Shown: piece after piece, positions 27,494 through 36,222 of the stretch
Position numbering within the stretch: the first letter of the stretch is position 1
Layout of the letters: each line of letters starts with the position of its first letter
NCBI GenBank assembly: GCA_900313005.1
Contig: ONZJ01000002.1
Coordinates: forward strand, 3,383,909-3,447,908
Reading direction: 5' to 3'
DNA: 64,000 bases
DNA from: Rhodobacteraceae bacterium EL129
Lineage (GTDB): Bacteria; Pseudomonadota; Alphaproteobacteria; Rhodobacterales; Rhodobacteraceae
Notes under the pieces: model-generated
Databases searched by the model: none
The model's input: only the letters and a program-made list of their open reading frames with translations
Told to the model about the DNA's origin: nothing
Program-made: the position numbers and the translations under genes

Positions 27494-29752
27494 TCAGACA
27501 AATACGATGTCGTCCACGCCAAAGCCGGATAAATCTGCGTCAGAGCGCAGCAATGCGACCATGTTTCCGCCTGAGAAAACCCTCACATCGTTCTGCACTG
27601 TAATATAATCCACCGTCGCGGTCATCGTGCCTGCAAGTTGGAACACATCCGTGCCCAACACAAAATCTGTCACAAAGTCCGTGCCCGTGGCTGTATCGCC
27701 GACATCAAAGATGAAGGTGTCAACGCCTACGCCCCCGGTCAGCGTATCGCTGCCTCCGCCGCCGTTGATCGTGTCATTGCCATCGCCACCACCGACCGTG
27801 TCGTCACCCAGCCGGGCAAATATCAGATCGTTGCCCCATTCGCCAAAGAATTGGTCATTGCCGTTCCCCCCTTGAATGGTGTCGTTGCCAAAGCCGCCAA
27901 AAACCGTGTCTTGTCCAAGCTCACCGCCTTGGCCGTTGTCTGAAAAAAGGTCGTCGCCCTGGTTGAGGAAAATCAGATCCCGGCCATTACCGCCAAAGAC
28001 TGTATCTTGACCTTCGCCCGCGCTGATGGTGTCAAACTGGTCGCCACCAAACACAAGGTCATTGCCAAGACGTGCATTGATGACGTCATTGCCCCACTCG
28101 CCATAGAACACGTCATCGGCGTTGCCGCCTTCGATGGTGTCGTTACCGAAGCCTGCAAAAACAGTGTCACGGCCCAGCTCTCCGCCCTGGGCATTGTCGA
28201 TGTACAGATCATCGCCCTGGTTGAGGAACACAAGATCGCGGCCATTGTCACCAGCGACAGTGTCATTGCCTGCGCCCGAAGAAATGGTGTCAAAGTTGTT
28301 GCCGCCCGAGATGCTGTCATCGCCGTCATTTGTGGTGATGACATTGGCCACGGCGTTGCCGGTGACGGTATCATTGCCCGATCCCGTGATCGCGTTTTCA
28401 ATCACCGTGCCATCGGCGATCCCCAGCATACCAATGGCGTCGCCAAAGTCAGAAAACTGCTGCCCGCGCATGTCGAGGTTGATGTCTTCCTCGGAGAAAC
28501 CAAAGGCAAGTGTGTCAAAACCACCCCTGTCATAGATCGTATAGGCCATTGGGAAGTCGCTGACATTGGCTGTCGCCCCTCCGGCAACCATAGCTGCGAA
28601 CACATCATCCAGATAGTTGCCAAGGTTGGACCCTTCGCCATAAATCGTGTTGCCTGTGGTCGCAGAACTGGCCCCAGGTGCACCGTACAGGTTTTGGATC
28701 GCCAGAATGTCCACCATCATCGCGCTTGTCACAAAGCCGTAAGATGCGTCGACCGTCGGATTTGTATTCTGGGCAAAGGCGGACATCACCGACAGTTGCC
28801 AGCTGTCATTGGTAAAAATCGCATCGCCGGAATCGATGAAATAGGAGGTACCAAAGAAAGTAGAGTTGTAATTCCCGAGAGCGCCAAGGCCGAGGGCTTG
28901 GCCGAACTGTTGTATATAGGTCTGGAACGTCAGGCTGCCCAGCGTGTCGCCAAAGCCATTGATGTTGCTGGACACATTCATTTCCACCCCATCGGGGATA
29001 AATGTGGTGTCGGGGAAAAACGCATAGGCGTCCCGTTCTTCATCATCCACTGTGATCATCTCACCGGATGTGACCGTCTGAAAATCAAGGTCTGCCACCA
29101 TCTCCCAGGCCTCCATCGCCCAGAGCGCATGCTGCTGACCCACTGCCGTCAACCCGCTGATATTCACCGTGATCACGTTTGAGCTGGACGTGTCGAACGT
29201 ATATTCCGATCCATTGGTGTTCCCCGACTGCAATTGCGTCGCCATGTCCTGCAGCGTACCAAGCACGGCAGGTGCCGATGGCAGATCGTCCTCAATTTGC
29301 AAGGTGTAACGCCCAGTACTTCCATCCTGAGACGATAACTCGAGGAGAATGGTCTCGGATGTCGTGGCGGTAAATTCGAACAGTGCATCCCGTCCCATTC
29401 CAGAGTCGGCATCGACGGCAAGTGCTCCGTCAATAACCAGTACATCAAAAGGGGAACTGTCCTCCAGAAGCCGCAAATAGGGATCGTTCAGCGTGCCTCT
29501 GCCACCGTCGGCGTCGGCGCCGTAAAAGTTGATCGTGTAGGTCACGCCTGCTGTTACGTTTAAGCGAAGCAAATCAACATCCGAACTCGAGGCGATCGTG
29601 CCAATGAAGTACCCATCCCAAGGGTCGGGCAAAGTGGCCGTGCCGCTATCGCCGATTTCGATAATGGCGGCTTGGGCGGGCAATGCCGGTCCCTTCTGCG
29701 CATTCTGTTGGGCTGGGTCGGCGATCAAAGATGTTGTCTTGGCGGTATGCAT
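27494..29752 (-). CDS. RTX-repeat protein with an inactive serralysin (M10) domain
   Basis: A 752-residue protein from ATG 29752 (a TTG at 29761 is possible). Residues about 35-155 look like a PPC-type beta domain; 160-400 follow the serralysin fold; 430-690 are GGxGxDxxx calcium-binding repeats with an M10-type C-terminal cap. Where serralysins have HEIGHALGLGHPGNYN this protein has QQFGQALGLGALGNYN (residues 281-296): three zinc His and the catalytic Glu are lost, while the rest and the Met-turn SVMSAF remain. No signal peptide; export would use a type I system, which is not in the window. Role possibly binding, adhesion or matrix. Confidence 0.85.
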   Translation of the reverse strand: MHTAKTTSLIADPAQQNAQKGPALPAQAAIIEIGDSGTATLPDPWDGYFIGTIASSSDVDLLRLNVTAGVTYTINFYGADADGGRGTLNDPYLRLLEDSSPFDVLVIDGALAVDADSGMGRDALFEFTATTSETILLELSSQDGSTGRYTLQIEDDLPSAPAVLGTLQDMATQLQSGNTNGSEYTFDTSSSNVITVNISGLTAVGQQHALWAMEAWEMVADLDFQTVTSGEMITVDDEERDAYAFFPDTTFIPDGVEMNVSSNINGFGDTLGSLTFQTYIQQFGQALGLGALGNYNSTFFGTSYFIDSGDAIFTNDSWQLSVMSAFAQNTNPTVDASYGFVTSAMMVDILAIQNLYGAPGASSATTGNTIYGEGSNLGNYLDDVFAAMVAGGATANVSDFPMAYTIYDRGGFDTLAFGFSEEDINLDMRGQQFSDFGDAIGMLGIADGTVIENAITGSGNDTVTGNAVANVITTNDGDDSISGGNNFDTISSGAGNDTVAGDNGRDLVFLNQGDDLYIDNAQGGELGRDTVFAGFGNDTIEGGNADDVFYGEWGNDVINARLGNDLVFGGDQFDTISAGEGQDTVFGGNGRDLIFLNQGDDLFSDNGQGGELGQDTVFGGFGNDTIQGGNGNDQFFGEWGNDLIFARLGDDTVGGGDGNDTINGGGGSDTLTGGVGVDTFIFDVGDTATGTDFVTDFVLGTDVFQLAGTMTATVDYITVQNDVRVFSGGNMVALLRSDADLSGFGVDDIVFV
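27778..28293 (-). repeat. Tandem 86-codon duplication within the RTX region
   Basis: Two units of 258 bp lie head to tail. Each encodes FDTIS-, NGRDL-FLNQGDDL, QGGELG-DTVF-GFGNDTI, GEWGND and ARLG-D blocks in the same order, with a few substitutions. They are longer than the ordinary 9-residue RTX unit, so a whole block was duplicated. Confidence 0.8.
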
Positions 29753-29935
29753 GGATCTCAATTGCTTTCTTGTTGGAATCAGGGAACCTTACAGCGTTTC
29801 AGAAAAATTGCATCGAAATTTCCAGCCGCCGTTCGGACGCGCCCAGAGCGCCGGATTTGGGCGGGCCGGCACCCTCTCAGGGCAATCTGAGCGGCAGAAC
29901 GTGACCCGAGCGCCCGGTGCGGTAAGCATTGGCAG

Positions 29936-29968
29936 TCTGCCAATTCGACTCGATTTTCTGCCAATTCG
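29936..29968. promoter_or_regulatory. Direct repeats upstream of the antitoxin gene
   Basis: TCTGCCAATTCG occurs at 29936-29947 and 29957-29968, exactly 21 bp apart (two helical turns, same DNA face). They lie 104-136 bp before the Phd/YefM-like gene and about 185 bp before the start of the divergent RTX gene. A regulator site for either gene is possible. Confidence 0.45.
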
Positions 29969-30071
29969 GAGGGGTGTGGCGGTATGCCCCGACGCACGTA
30001 CGGGTAAGCAGATGTTTACGCGGTGCGGCCCAATCTGCCCGTCGCTGATCCCCCGCCCCGAGGTGCCCCGA

Positions 30072-30314
30072 ATGTACAAAACCCTCACCGCCCTGCAATT
30101 CCGCTCGCAGTTCAGCGAGTGCCTGACCCAGACCTGGAGAACCGGCGACCGCTTTCTGATCGTCCGTCACGGGCGCGACGTGGCCGCCCTGGTGTCGGTC
30201 GAGGACATGGACCTGCTGGAGGATGTGGAGGGCAAAAGCCTCAGCTACAAGCGCTTCCAGATAGAGGAAGCGCAGCGGAGGTGGGAGGCGTTGAAGGCGG
30301 GGTTGGATGGGTGA
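30072..30314 (+). CDS. Orphan Phd/YefM-family antitoxin-like protein
   Basis: An 80-residue protein beginning MYKTLTALQFRSQFSECL and containing FLIVRHGRDVAALVSVEDMDLLE, the Phd/YefM pattern of a small N-terminal DNA-binding fold followed by a toxin-neutralising tail. Antitoxins of this type repress their own operon. No RelE, Doc or PIN toxin follows: the next 100 bases have no ORF and then an opposing gene ends. It could be a solitary regulator or a remnant of a lost pair. ATG 30072 was chosen because the longer frame reads through upstream intergenic repeats. Confidence 0.7.
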   Translation: MYKTLTALQFRSQFSECLTQTWRTGDRFLIVRHGRDVAALVSVEDMDLLEDVEGKSLSYKRFQIEEAQRRWEALKAGLDG

Positions 30315-30419
30315 GGACGGCTCAGAACAGATCGTCCTGCTGACTTTAGCGAGCGGCCGCTTCGAGCCCATGGCGAGAGCCCAAGGTTGCCATCGCGATT
30401 TCTCGACTTTCTGGTCAGG

Positions 30420-31604
30420 CTAGCTCCACATCACGTCGAACTCGGCCTGAGTCAGATACTCGTTATAGACCCTTCCGCGAACCCCGCCTTCACCATCCTT
30501 GCCTTCCTGGCCATCCCGGCCCCAGCGCCCGTCCTCACCGTCCCTGCTGCCCGGATCGCTGCAGGGGAAGCTGACCTGACCCCGGCGACCCTTGGGACCT
30601 CTCGCTCCGCGCTCGCCGGGCTGGCCACCCTCACCCGGGACCCCAGGATCGGTGCCGAAGAGAAATCCCGATGCCTTCGTGATGCCATTGGGGGTTCCCA
30701 TGAGAAAGATGTTATGTCCCTGGATGGCATCCTCGCCATGACCGCCATTGCCGGCATCGCCACCGTTTCCGCCATTACCGCCCTTTCCAGGGCCGGCCTT
30801 GCACTGGACGACGGTGAACAGTGATCCCGCGACCACCGATTTCGACCCCCGGCCGCCGTGGCCGCCTGCGCCTCCGTCACCCCCATCGCCCCCGTCGCGA
30901 CCATTCGCACCTTCCGCGATAATCCTCAGCCTGGGATATTCCTTGGTGGGGTCTTCCGGATCGGTGGTCTCGATATTGTCGAAGGCAAGAACGATCTGCT
31001 TCATGATCGACCTGCCGGGAACCGTGCCATCGGCACCCTGAGCGCCATCCCCACCGTTCGTTCCATGTCCGCCGACAGTCTGGGCCCTGTCGCCAGGTGT
31101 GCCGTTCCGAGCCTTGTTCGGTTTGGGCAGATCACCGGTACCGGCAAATTCGATCGTCGCGTGGTCGTTCGGGGTGCGGATCAGAAGATTCTTCGCGGCA
31201 ATGATCAGCGTATCCGCCTCTGGATCGCCCGTGTTATCGATGCGCCCTCCCGATATCACAAGATGGGCGCCGTCATTGAAACTCAGCGTCTCGCACCGGA
31301 ACGATTTGACACCCGGTCCGAGCTCGACTCTGCCCTCGATGGAAAACACACCATGCACCTCGTCCGCGTCCCGCGCCCTCTGCATCACCCGCGCCCTGTC
31401 GAAAGGCCCTTCGATATGTCTCGACGGCCCGGCAGGGGGCGGTGTTATCCCGAGGTGATCAAGTATCGGAACCAGGACAGTCGCGAGATCGTCGGCCTTC
31501 TTCTGGTCGTCGGCAATTTTGCTCAGGGCATCTTTGGCCTTGTGCGAAAACGGGCTGTGAAAACTGCTGCTGCGTAGGAAATTCGTGTCGTCACTATCGG
31601 GCAT
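30420..31604 (-). CDS. Collagen-like Gly-X-Y repeat protein
   Basis: A 394-residue protein. The N-terminal part (about residues 1-160) is not repetitive and includes a beta-rich stretch (FSIEGRVELGPGVKSFRC). Residues about 165-380 contain blocks of Gly-X-Y triplets, such as GANGRDGGDGGDGGAGG, GKGGNGGNGGDAGNGG and GERGARGPKGRRG, interrupted by short hydrophobic segments. No signal peptide or anchor is visible. AGAGGAGG stands 7 bases before ATG 31604, a strong ribosome site. Collagen-like bacterial proteins form triple helices at surfaces or in phage fibres; no phage genes are near. Function unknown. Confidence 0.75.
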   Translation of the reverse strand: MPDSDDTNFLRSSSFHSPFSHKAKDALSKIADDQKKADDLATVLVPILDHLGITPPPAGPSRHIEGPFDRARVMQRARDADEVHGVFSIEGRVELGPGVKSFRCETLSFNDGAHLVISGGRIDNTGDPEADTLIIAAKNLLIRTPNDHATIEFAGTGDLPKPNKARNGTPGDRAQTVGGHGTNGGDGAQGADGTVPGRSIMKQIVLAFDNIETTDPEDPTKEYPRLRIIAEGANGRDGGDGGDGGAGGHGGRGSKSVVAGSLFTVVQCKAGPGKGGNGGNGGDAGNGGHGEDAIQGHNIFLMGTPNGITKASGFLFGTDPGVPGEGGQPGERGARGPKGRRGQVSFPCSDPGSRDGEDGRWGRDGQEGKDGEGGVRGRVYNEYLTQAEFDVMWS

Positions 31605-32357
31605 CAAAACGCCTCCTCTGAATGCTGTCAATGAGGGGAGGATACCACGGATTGCCGTCGATGTTTAGAAAAGCCTGGCTGGCGAAATGCGCGATCGCAA
31701 GCCAAATGTGGGAATTTGAGTGCAGCAGCGAAATTGCGCTTTAGCTGCTCCTCGATAGTTGATCTCGGTCGCGGCGAACGGATGGTTTGGATATTGCTGG
31801 TTTCTGCTCTTTCCAATGTCCGAAAACGGGAAGTTCACATCACCCTCGAACGACTGCTTCGGTGACCTGCGCTGCACCGCAATGACAGGCCTGCCGCACC
31901 TGCGAGCGGATGCTGCGTCAGCAAACATCCGATAGCGCAACGGCGGCAATGTCCCGCATCTCCGACATCTTTGCACGTCGCAGAAATGGCAGCTCTCCGC
32001 CCTTTCCGACCTATTTCCTATACATCAAGCCGCGCCATCGTCGGGCCGTGGTGCGGCGATCTAACCTTAGTTATGAGCAGTTTATCTCAGCCACATCTAA
32101 ATGACCTCGACAGGGAACACCCAGCCCAACCATATCGCCGTGCCAGGGGGCGGCCCGGCGATGGCGCGGCGGCTGCGCCTTGATTCCGCGCTGGGTGGTG
32201 TATCGATTGCTTCAAAAACGAGACGTGTTTTGATGTCACGTTCTTCGGATCAGGCTGGCTGCGCTTTGTTTCCGCCTTGGGTGATCCGGTTGGCGGGGTG
32301 TGCCGGGCTGAAGCTCGGCCTACGTGGGTTGGAGTGAGGTGGATTTGGGTTGAGAAG
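31605..32357. other. About 750 bp without a supportable gene
   Basis: Reading both strands I find only short frames without ribosome sites or family features. The composition is less regular than in neighbouring genes, and it may hold decayed coding sequence (frames of 60-110 codons with Arg-rich, unstructured products). The right end contains dispersed palindrome copy 2. Confidence 0.5.
32301..32324. repeat. Dispersed GC-rich palindrome, copy 2 (3' of polA)
   Basis: TGCCGGGCTGAAGCTCGGCCTACG differs from the copy at 56894 by one base, which turns one stem pair into a mismatch. It lies 33 bp past the polA stop on the transcribed side. Confidence 0.75.
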
Positions 32358-35156
32358 TTAGTGCGCCTCGGCCCAATTCGCCCCCTGCCCTGCATCCACC
32401 ACCAAAGGCACATCCAATTTCACCGCCGGGTCAGCGGCGGTTTGCATGACGTCTCGGGCGGCGGTGATGAGGGTGGCCTCAGAGCCGGAGGTGACCTCGA
32501 AGATCAGCTCGTCGTGCACTTGTAGCAGCATGCGGGCGGGCAGGTCTGCAATCGCCGAGGGCATACGGATCATGGCGCGGCGGATGATGTCGGCCGCTGT
32601 CCCTTGAATGGGCGCGTTGATGGCCGCGCGTTTGGCAAAGCCGGCGCGGGGGCCTTTGGCGGCGATCTCGGGCGTGTGGATGCGGCGGCCAAAGAGGGTT
32701 TGGACATAGCCGTGCTCTTTGGCAAACGAAACCGTGTCATCCATGTAGGTGCGGATGCCAGGGAAGCGTTCAAAGTAGCGGTCGATGAAGGCCTGAGCCT
32801 CGGCCCTCGGGATGCGCAGATTGCGGGCGAGGCCGAAGCCCGAGATGCCGTAGATCACGCCGAAGTTGATCGCCTTGGCGCGGCGGCGGATTTCGGGGGT
32901 CATGTCGTCCATTTTGACGTCGAACATCTCGGACGCGGTCATGGCGTGGATGTCCTGACCGTCGCGGAAGGCCTGTTTGAGGGCGGGGATGTCGGCGACA
33001 TGGGCGAGGATGCGCAGCTCGATCTGGGAGTAGTCGAGGGAGACGAGGGTGTTGCCGGGTTCGGCCACGAAGGCCTCGCGGATGCGGCGGCCTTCCTCGG
33101 TGCGCACGGGGATGTTTTGCAGGTTGGGATCGGTGGAGGCGAGGCGGCCGGTGGAGGCCCCGGTTTGCACGTAAGATGTGTGGACGCGGGTGGTGTCCGG
33201 GTCGATGTGATCCTGCAGCGCGTCGGTGTAGGTGGATTTGAGTTTGCTCAGTTGCCGCCAGTCGAGGACGCGGGCGGGCAGGTCATGTTCGGTGGCGAGG
33301 TCTTCGAGCACGTCGGCACCGGTGGCATAGGCGCCTGTCTTGCCCTTTTTGCCGCCTTCGATCCCCATTTCGTCAAACAGGATTTCGCCCAGTTGTTTGG
33401 GGGAGCCGACGTTGAAACTGCGCCCGGCCAATTCGTGGATTTCCGCCTCAAGCCCCGCCATTTTCTGGGCGAAGGCGTTGGACATGCGGGACAGCGTTTC
33501 GCGGTCAACCTTGATGCCGTGGCGTTCCATCTGGGCCAGTACAGGCACCAGAGGGCGTTCGAGGGTCTCATACACGGTGGTGACTTGCTTGCGGTGTAGC
33601 TGAGGCTTGAACGTCAGCCAGAGACGCAGGGTGATGTCGGCATCTTCGGCGGCGTATTTGACGGCCTCGTCGATGGGGACACGGTCGAAGGTAATGGCGG
33701 ATTTTCCGGTGCCCAGCAGCTGTTTGATCGGGATCGGCGTGTGGCCAAGATAGCGATCCGAGAGCGTGTCCATGCCGTGGTTGTGGATGCCGGAATTCAG
33801 CGCGTAGGACATCAGCATGGTGTCGTCGATGGGGTGAATGCCGACGTTGTAATTGGCCAGGATTTTACTGTCGTATTTCATGTTCTGGCCGATTTTGAGG
33901 ATGCTTTCGTCCTCGAACACGGGCTTGAGCTTGGCCAGCACATCCTCAAGCGGCAGTTGACCGTCGAGCAGCGCGTCGGACCCAAAGAGATCATCGGCGT
34001 CGCCGTCTTTGTGGGTGAGCGGGATGTAGCAGGCCTGTCCGGGTTCAATCGCCAGACAGATGCCCACCAGATCGGCCTGCATTTCATTCAGCGACGTGGT
34101 TTCGGTATCGACCGCGACATAGCCCTGATGGCGGATCAATTTGATCCATGTGTCCAGCGCGGCCATGTCCGAGATGCGCGTGTAAGCGTCCGGGTCAATA
34201 CCTGGCCATTCGGGGGCAGCGCCCTCGTCGCCCCCTTGCGGGGTTGCTTCGGGGATGGTCGGTGCTTCCACGTCCAGCGCGGCTGCAATGCGTTTGGTGA
34301 GGGTGCGGAATTCCATTTCCGTGAGGAACGCCATGAGCGTGTCGGGGTCTGGATCGCGCACTTCGAGATCATCCAGCGTGAAATCCAGAGGTGTTTCACA
34401 ATCCAGCTGCACAAGACGTTTGCTGAGTTCAATCTGTGCGCGGTTTTCGATCAGGGACTCGCGGCGCTTGGGTTGTTTAATCTCCTCGGCGCGGTCCAGA
34501 AGGGTTTCGAGATCGCCATATTCATTGATCAGTAGAGCGGCGGTTTTGATGCCAATGCCCGGCGCGCCGGGGACGTTATCGACGCTGTCTCCGGCCAAAG
34601 CCTGCACATCGACCACGCGGTCGGGACCGACGCCAAACTTGGCCTCGACGCCTTCTACCCCGATAAGGTTGTTTTTCATGGCGTCAAACATTTCGACCCC
34701 GCCGCCGACCAGCTGCATCAGGTCTTTGTCGGAACTGATAATGGTCACACGACCACCCGCATCACGGGCCTGACAGGATAGCGTGGCGATGATGTCATCG
34801 GCCTCGTAGCCTTCGAGTTCCTTGCAGGCGATGTTGAAGGCATGGGTGGCGTCCCGAGTCAGCGGGATCTGCGGACGCAGATCTTCGGGCATGGCCTCGC
34901 GGTTGGCTTTGTAGAGGTCGTACATATCGTTGCGAAACGTGTGGCTGCCCTTGTCGAAGATCACCGCCAAATGGGTGGGGGCGTCTGCGCCGGTGTTGCC
35001 GTCAATGTAGCGCTGCAGCATGTTGCAGAAGCCTGAGACCGCACCGATGGGCAACCCGTCAGATTTGCGCGTGAGTGGTGGCAGGGCGTGATAGGCGCGG
35101 AAGATGAAGGCTGAGCCGTCGATCAGGTGAAGGTGATGGCCTTTTCCGAATGTCAT
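32358..35156 (-). CDS. polA: DNA polymerase I
   Basis: A 932-residue enzyme with all three domains: N-terminal 5' nuclease (LIDGSAFIFRAYHALPP, SSDKDLMQL, GDSVDNVPGAPGIG), 3'-5' exonuclease with an intact DTETTS acidic motif (about residue 352), and the polymerase domain with SLDYSQIELR, RRAKAINFGVIYGISGFGLA and LLQVHDEL. It fills gaps in repair and removes Okazaki primers. The start at 35156 (MTFGKGHHLHLIDGS) is preferred over an upstream GTG/ATG frame because it matches the family N-terminus. Confidence 0.96.
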   Translation of the reverse strand: MTFGKGHHLHLIDGSAFIFRAYHALPPLTRKSDGLPIGAVSGFCNMLQRYIDGNTGADAPTHLAVIFDKGSHTFRNDMYDLYKANREAMPEDLRPQIPLTRDATHAFNIACKELEGYEADDIIATLSCQARDAGGRVTIISSDKDLMQLVGGGVEMFDAMKNNLIGVEGVEAKFGVGPDRVVDVQALAGDSVDNVPGAPGIGIKTAALLINEYGDLETLLDRAEEIKQPKRRESLIENRAQIELSKRLVQLDCETPLDFTLDDLEVRDPDPDTLMAFLTEMEFRTLTKRIAAALDVEAPTIPEATPQGGDEGAAPEWPGIDPDAYTRISDMAALDTWIKLIRHQGYVAVDTETTSLNEMQADLVGICLAIEPGQACYIPLTHKDGDADDLFGSDALLDGQLPLEDVLAKLKPVFEDESILKIGQNMKYDSKILANYNVGIHPIDDTMLMSYALNSGIHNHGMDTLSDRYLGHTPIPIKQLLGTGKSAITFDRVPIDEAVKYAAEDADITLRLWLTFKPQLHRKQVTTVYETLERPLVPVLAQMERHGIKVDRETLSRMSNAFAQKMAGLEAEIHELAGRSFNVGSPKQLGEILFDEMGIEGGKKGKTGAYATGADVLEDLATEHDLPARVLDWRQLSKLKSTYTDALQDHIDPDTTRVHTSYVQTGASTGRLASTDPNLQNIPVRTEEGRRIREAFVAEPGNTLVSLDYSQIELRILAHVADIPALKQAFRDGQDIHAMTASEMFDVKMDDMTPEIRRRAKAINFGVIYGISGFGLARNLRIPRAEAQAFIDRYFERFPGIRTYMDDTVSFAKEHGYVQTLFGRRIHTPEIAAKGPRAGFAKRAAINAPIQGTAADIIRRAMIRMPSAIADLPARMLLQVHDELIFEVTSGSEATLITAARDVMQTAADPAVKLDVPLVVDAGQGANWAEAH

Positions 35157-35314
35157 GATGCACGTGCCCCCGGTGTCAGATGTTGAGACCTGTAATGCCA
35201 TGGGGGGGCAGAGGGTGCCAGTGGGAACGTAGGCACAGTCTGCTCAATACATAAGTTGCGGTGCTTCTTATATTCAACAAGTAGTCGATTCCTGGGATTT
35301 CGATCAGGTCTTGA

Positions 35315-35338
35315 ATATATCCCTAGCTAGGGATATAT
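35315..35338. promoter_or_regulatory. Perfect 24-bp palindrome at the marR start
   Basis: ATATATCCCTAG is followed directly by its exact complement CTAGGGATATAT. The palindrome ends inside the ATG at 35337 and includes the only Shine-Dalgarno-like bases (AGGGA, 35329-35333). It is a strong candidate for the operator of the MarR protein encoded here, blocking both transcription and access to the start. Confidence 0.75.
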
Positions 35339-35798
35339 GATCAACATGAGACATGAAAATCACACCCGAGAAAACCAGACCTTAGTGCTGGCTCTGTTGC
35401 GCAATCACCAGCTGTTCATGCGCGCCATGGGACCTGTGTTTCGCTCTGCCGATCTGACAGCATCACAATGGGATGCATTGGAAACGCTCAGCAACAAGGG
35501 GGAGTTGTCGATCAATGATCTGATGCGACTGACCCTCTCCACGTCGGGCAATCTGGATGTCGTGGTCAAGAATCTTATTCAGGCCGGACTGGTCGAAAAG
35601 ACGGTTGATCAAACCGACAAACGTGCACGGGTTTTGCGCCTGACCCCTGCAGGACGCAAAAAAGTAACAGAGTTTTGGCCTGCGCATAATCGCGCATTGG
35701 ATGAGATTTTCAGCGATCTGGACGCAAAACAAAAGCGCACAACGATCACGACGCTCAATCAGCTTCGCAAAGCGCTTACTCAACCAAAGAAAGACTGA
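35337..35798 (+). CDS. MarR-family transcription regulator
   Basis: A 153-residue winged-helix protein: QWDALETLSNKGELSINDLMRLTLSTSGNLDVVVKNLIQAGLVEKT is the helix-turn-helix with wing DKRARVLRLTPAGRKKV (about residues 44-115). MarR proteins bind palindromes as dimers and release on binding phenolic or oxidant ligands. It heads an operon with a membrane protein (2 bp gap) and a YdhR-like enzyme. The start may be 35337 or ATG 35346; the 24-bp palindrome overlaps the first. Autoregulation is inferred. Confidence 0.9.
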   Translation: MINMRHENHTRENQTLVLALLRNHQLFMRAMGPVFRSADLTASQWDALETLSNKGELSINDLMRLTLSTSGNLDVVVKNLIQAGLVEKTVDQTDKRARVLRLTPAGRKKVTEFWPAHNRALDEIFSDLDAKQKRTTITTLNQLRKALTQPKKD

Positions 35799-35800
35799 CC

Positions 35801-36178
35801 ATGACAAACAAAACCTTCCTGACAGCGCACGGCGTGATCTATGTGTTCTTCGCTCTCGCTCTGTTTTTCATTCCGGGCATTCTCTGGCCGAACTATGGGC
35901 TGCAATTGAATGACCAATACGCTGTGTTTCTATCCCAGCATAACTCGATCTTTCTGGGTGGTATCGGGATCACCAGCTATCTGTTCCGCGATGCACCCCA
36001 AGGCAGTGAGACAGCACGGAGTATCCTGAAGGGGCTGATGTGGACCAACGTACTTGGTGCGGTCATCACGCTCTACGCTTGCTTCACTGGTATTTTCACC
36101 GGCTTCGGCTGGTCCGATCCGATCTTCTTTACTCTTCTTGCGGTGCTGAGTTTCTTTCAACTCGGTCAAAACCGCTGA
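35801..36178 (+). CDS. Small four-helix membrane protein
   Basis: A 125-residue protein with about four hydrophobic segments (VIYVFFALALFFIPGIL, FLGGIGITSYLF, VLGAVITLYACFTGIFTG, PIFFTLLAVLSFFQLG). It begins 2 bp after the marR stop. It resembles small DoxX/DUF4345-like membrane proteins in length and layout, but I cannot name a family. Its neighbours suggest a role in the response sensed by MarR. Confidence 0.8.
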   Translation: MTNKTFLTAHGVIYVFFALALFFIPGILWPNYGLQLNDQYAVFLSQHNSIFLGGIGITSYLFRDAPQGSETARSILKGLMWTNVLGAVITLYACFTGIFTGFGWSDPIFFTLLAVLSFFQLGQNR

Positions 36179-36222
36179 GCGTCGAAAATCCGACCAATTC
36201 AATCAATCAGGAGAACAAGACA

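Noticed and set aside
28007-29182. A 391-codon plus-strand frame rich in Val/Ile/Asp
   Set aside because: Its repeats are complementary to the RTX repeats on the other strand; the RTX reading has known domains.
26006-32357. Attachment-site duplication of the tRNA-Lys 3' end
   Set aside because: I found no second copy of the T-arm/acceptor sequence before polA and no integrase, so an integrated element cannot be claimed.
32604-33599. A 331-codon plus-strand Gly/Asp/Val-rich frame
   Set aside because: Antisense to the polymerase domain of polA.
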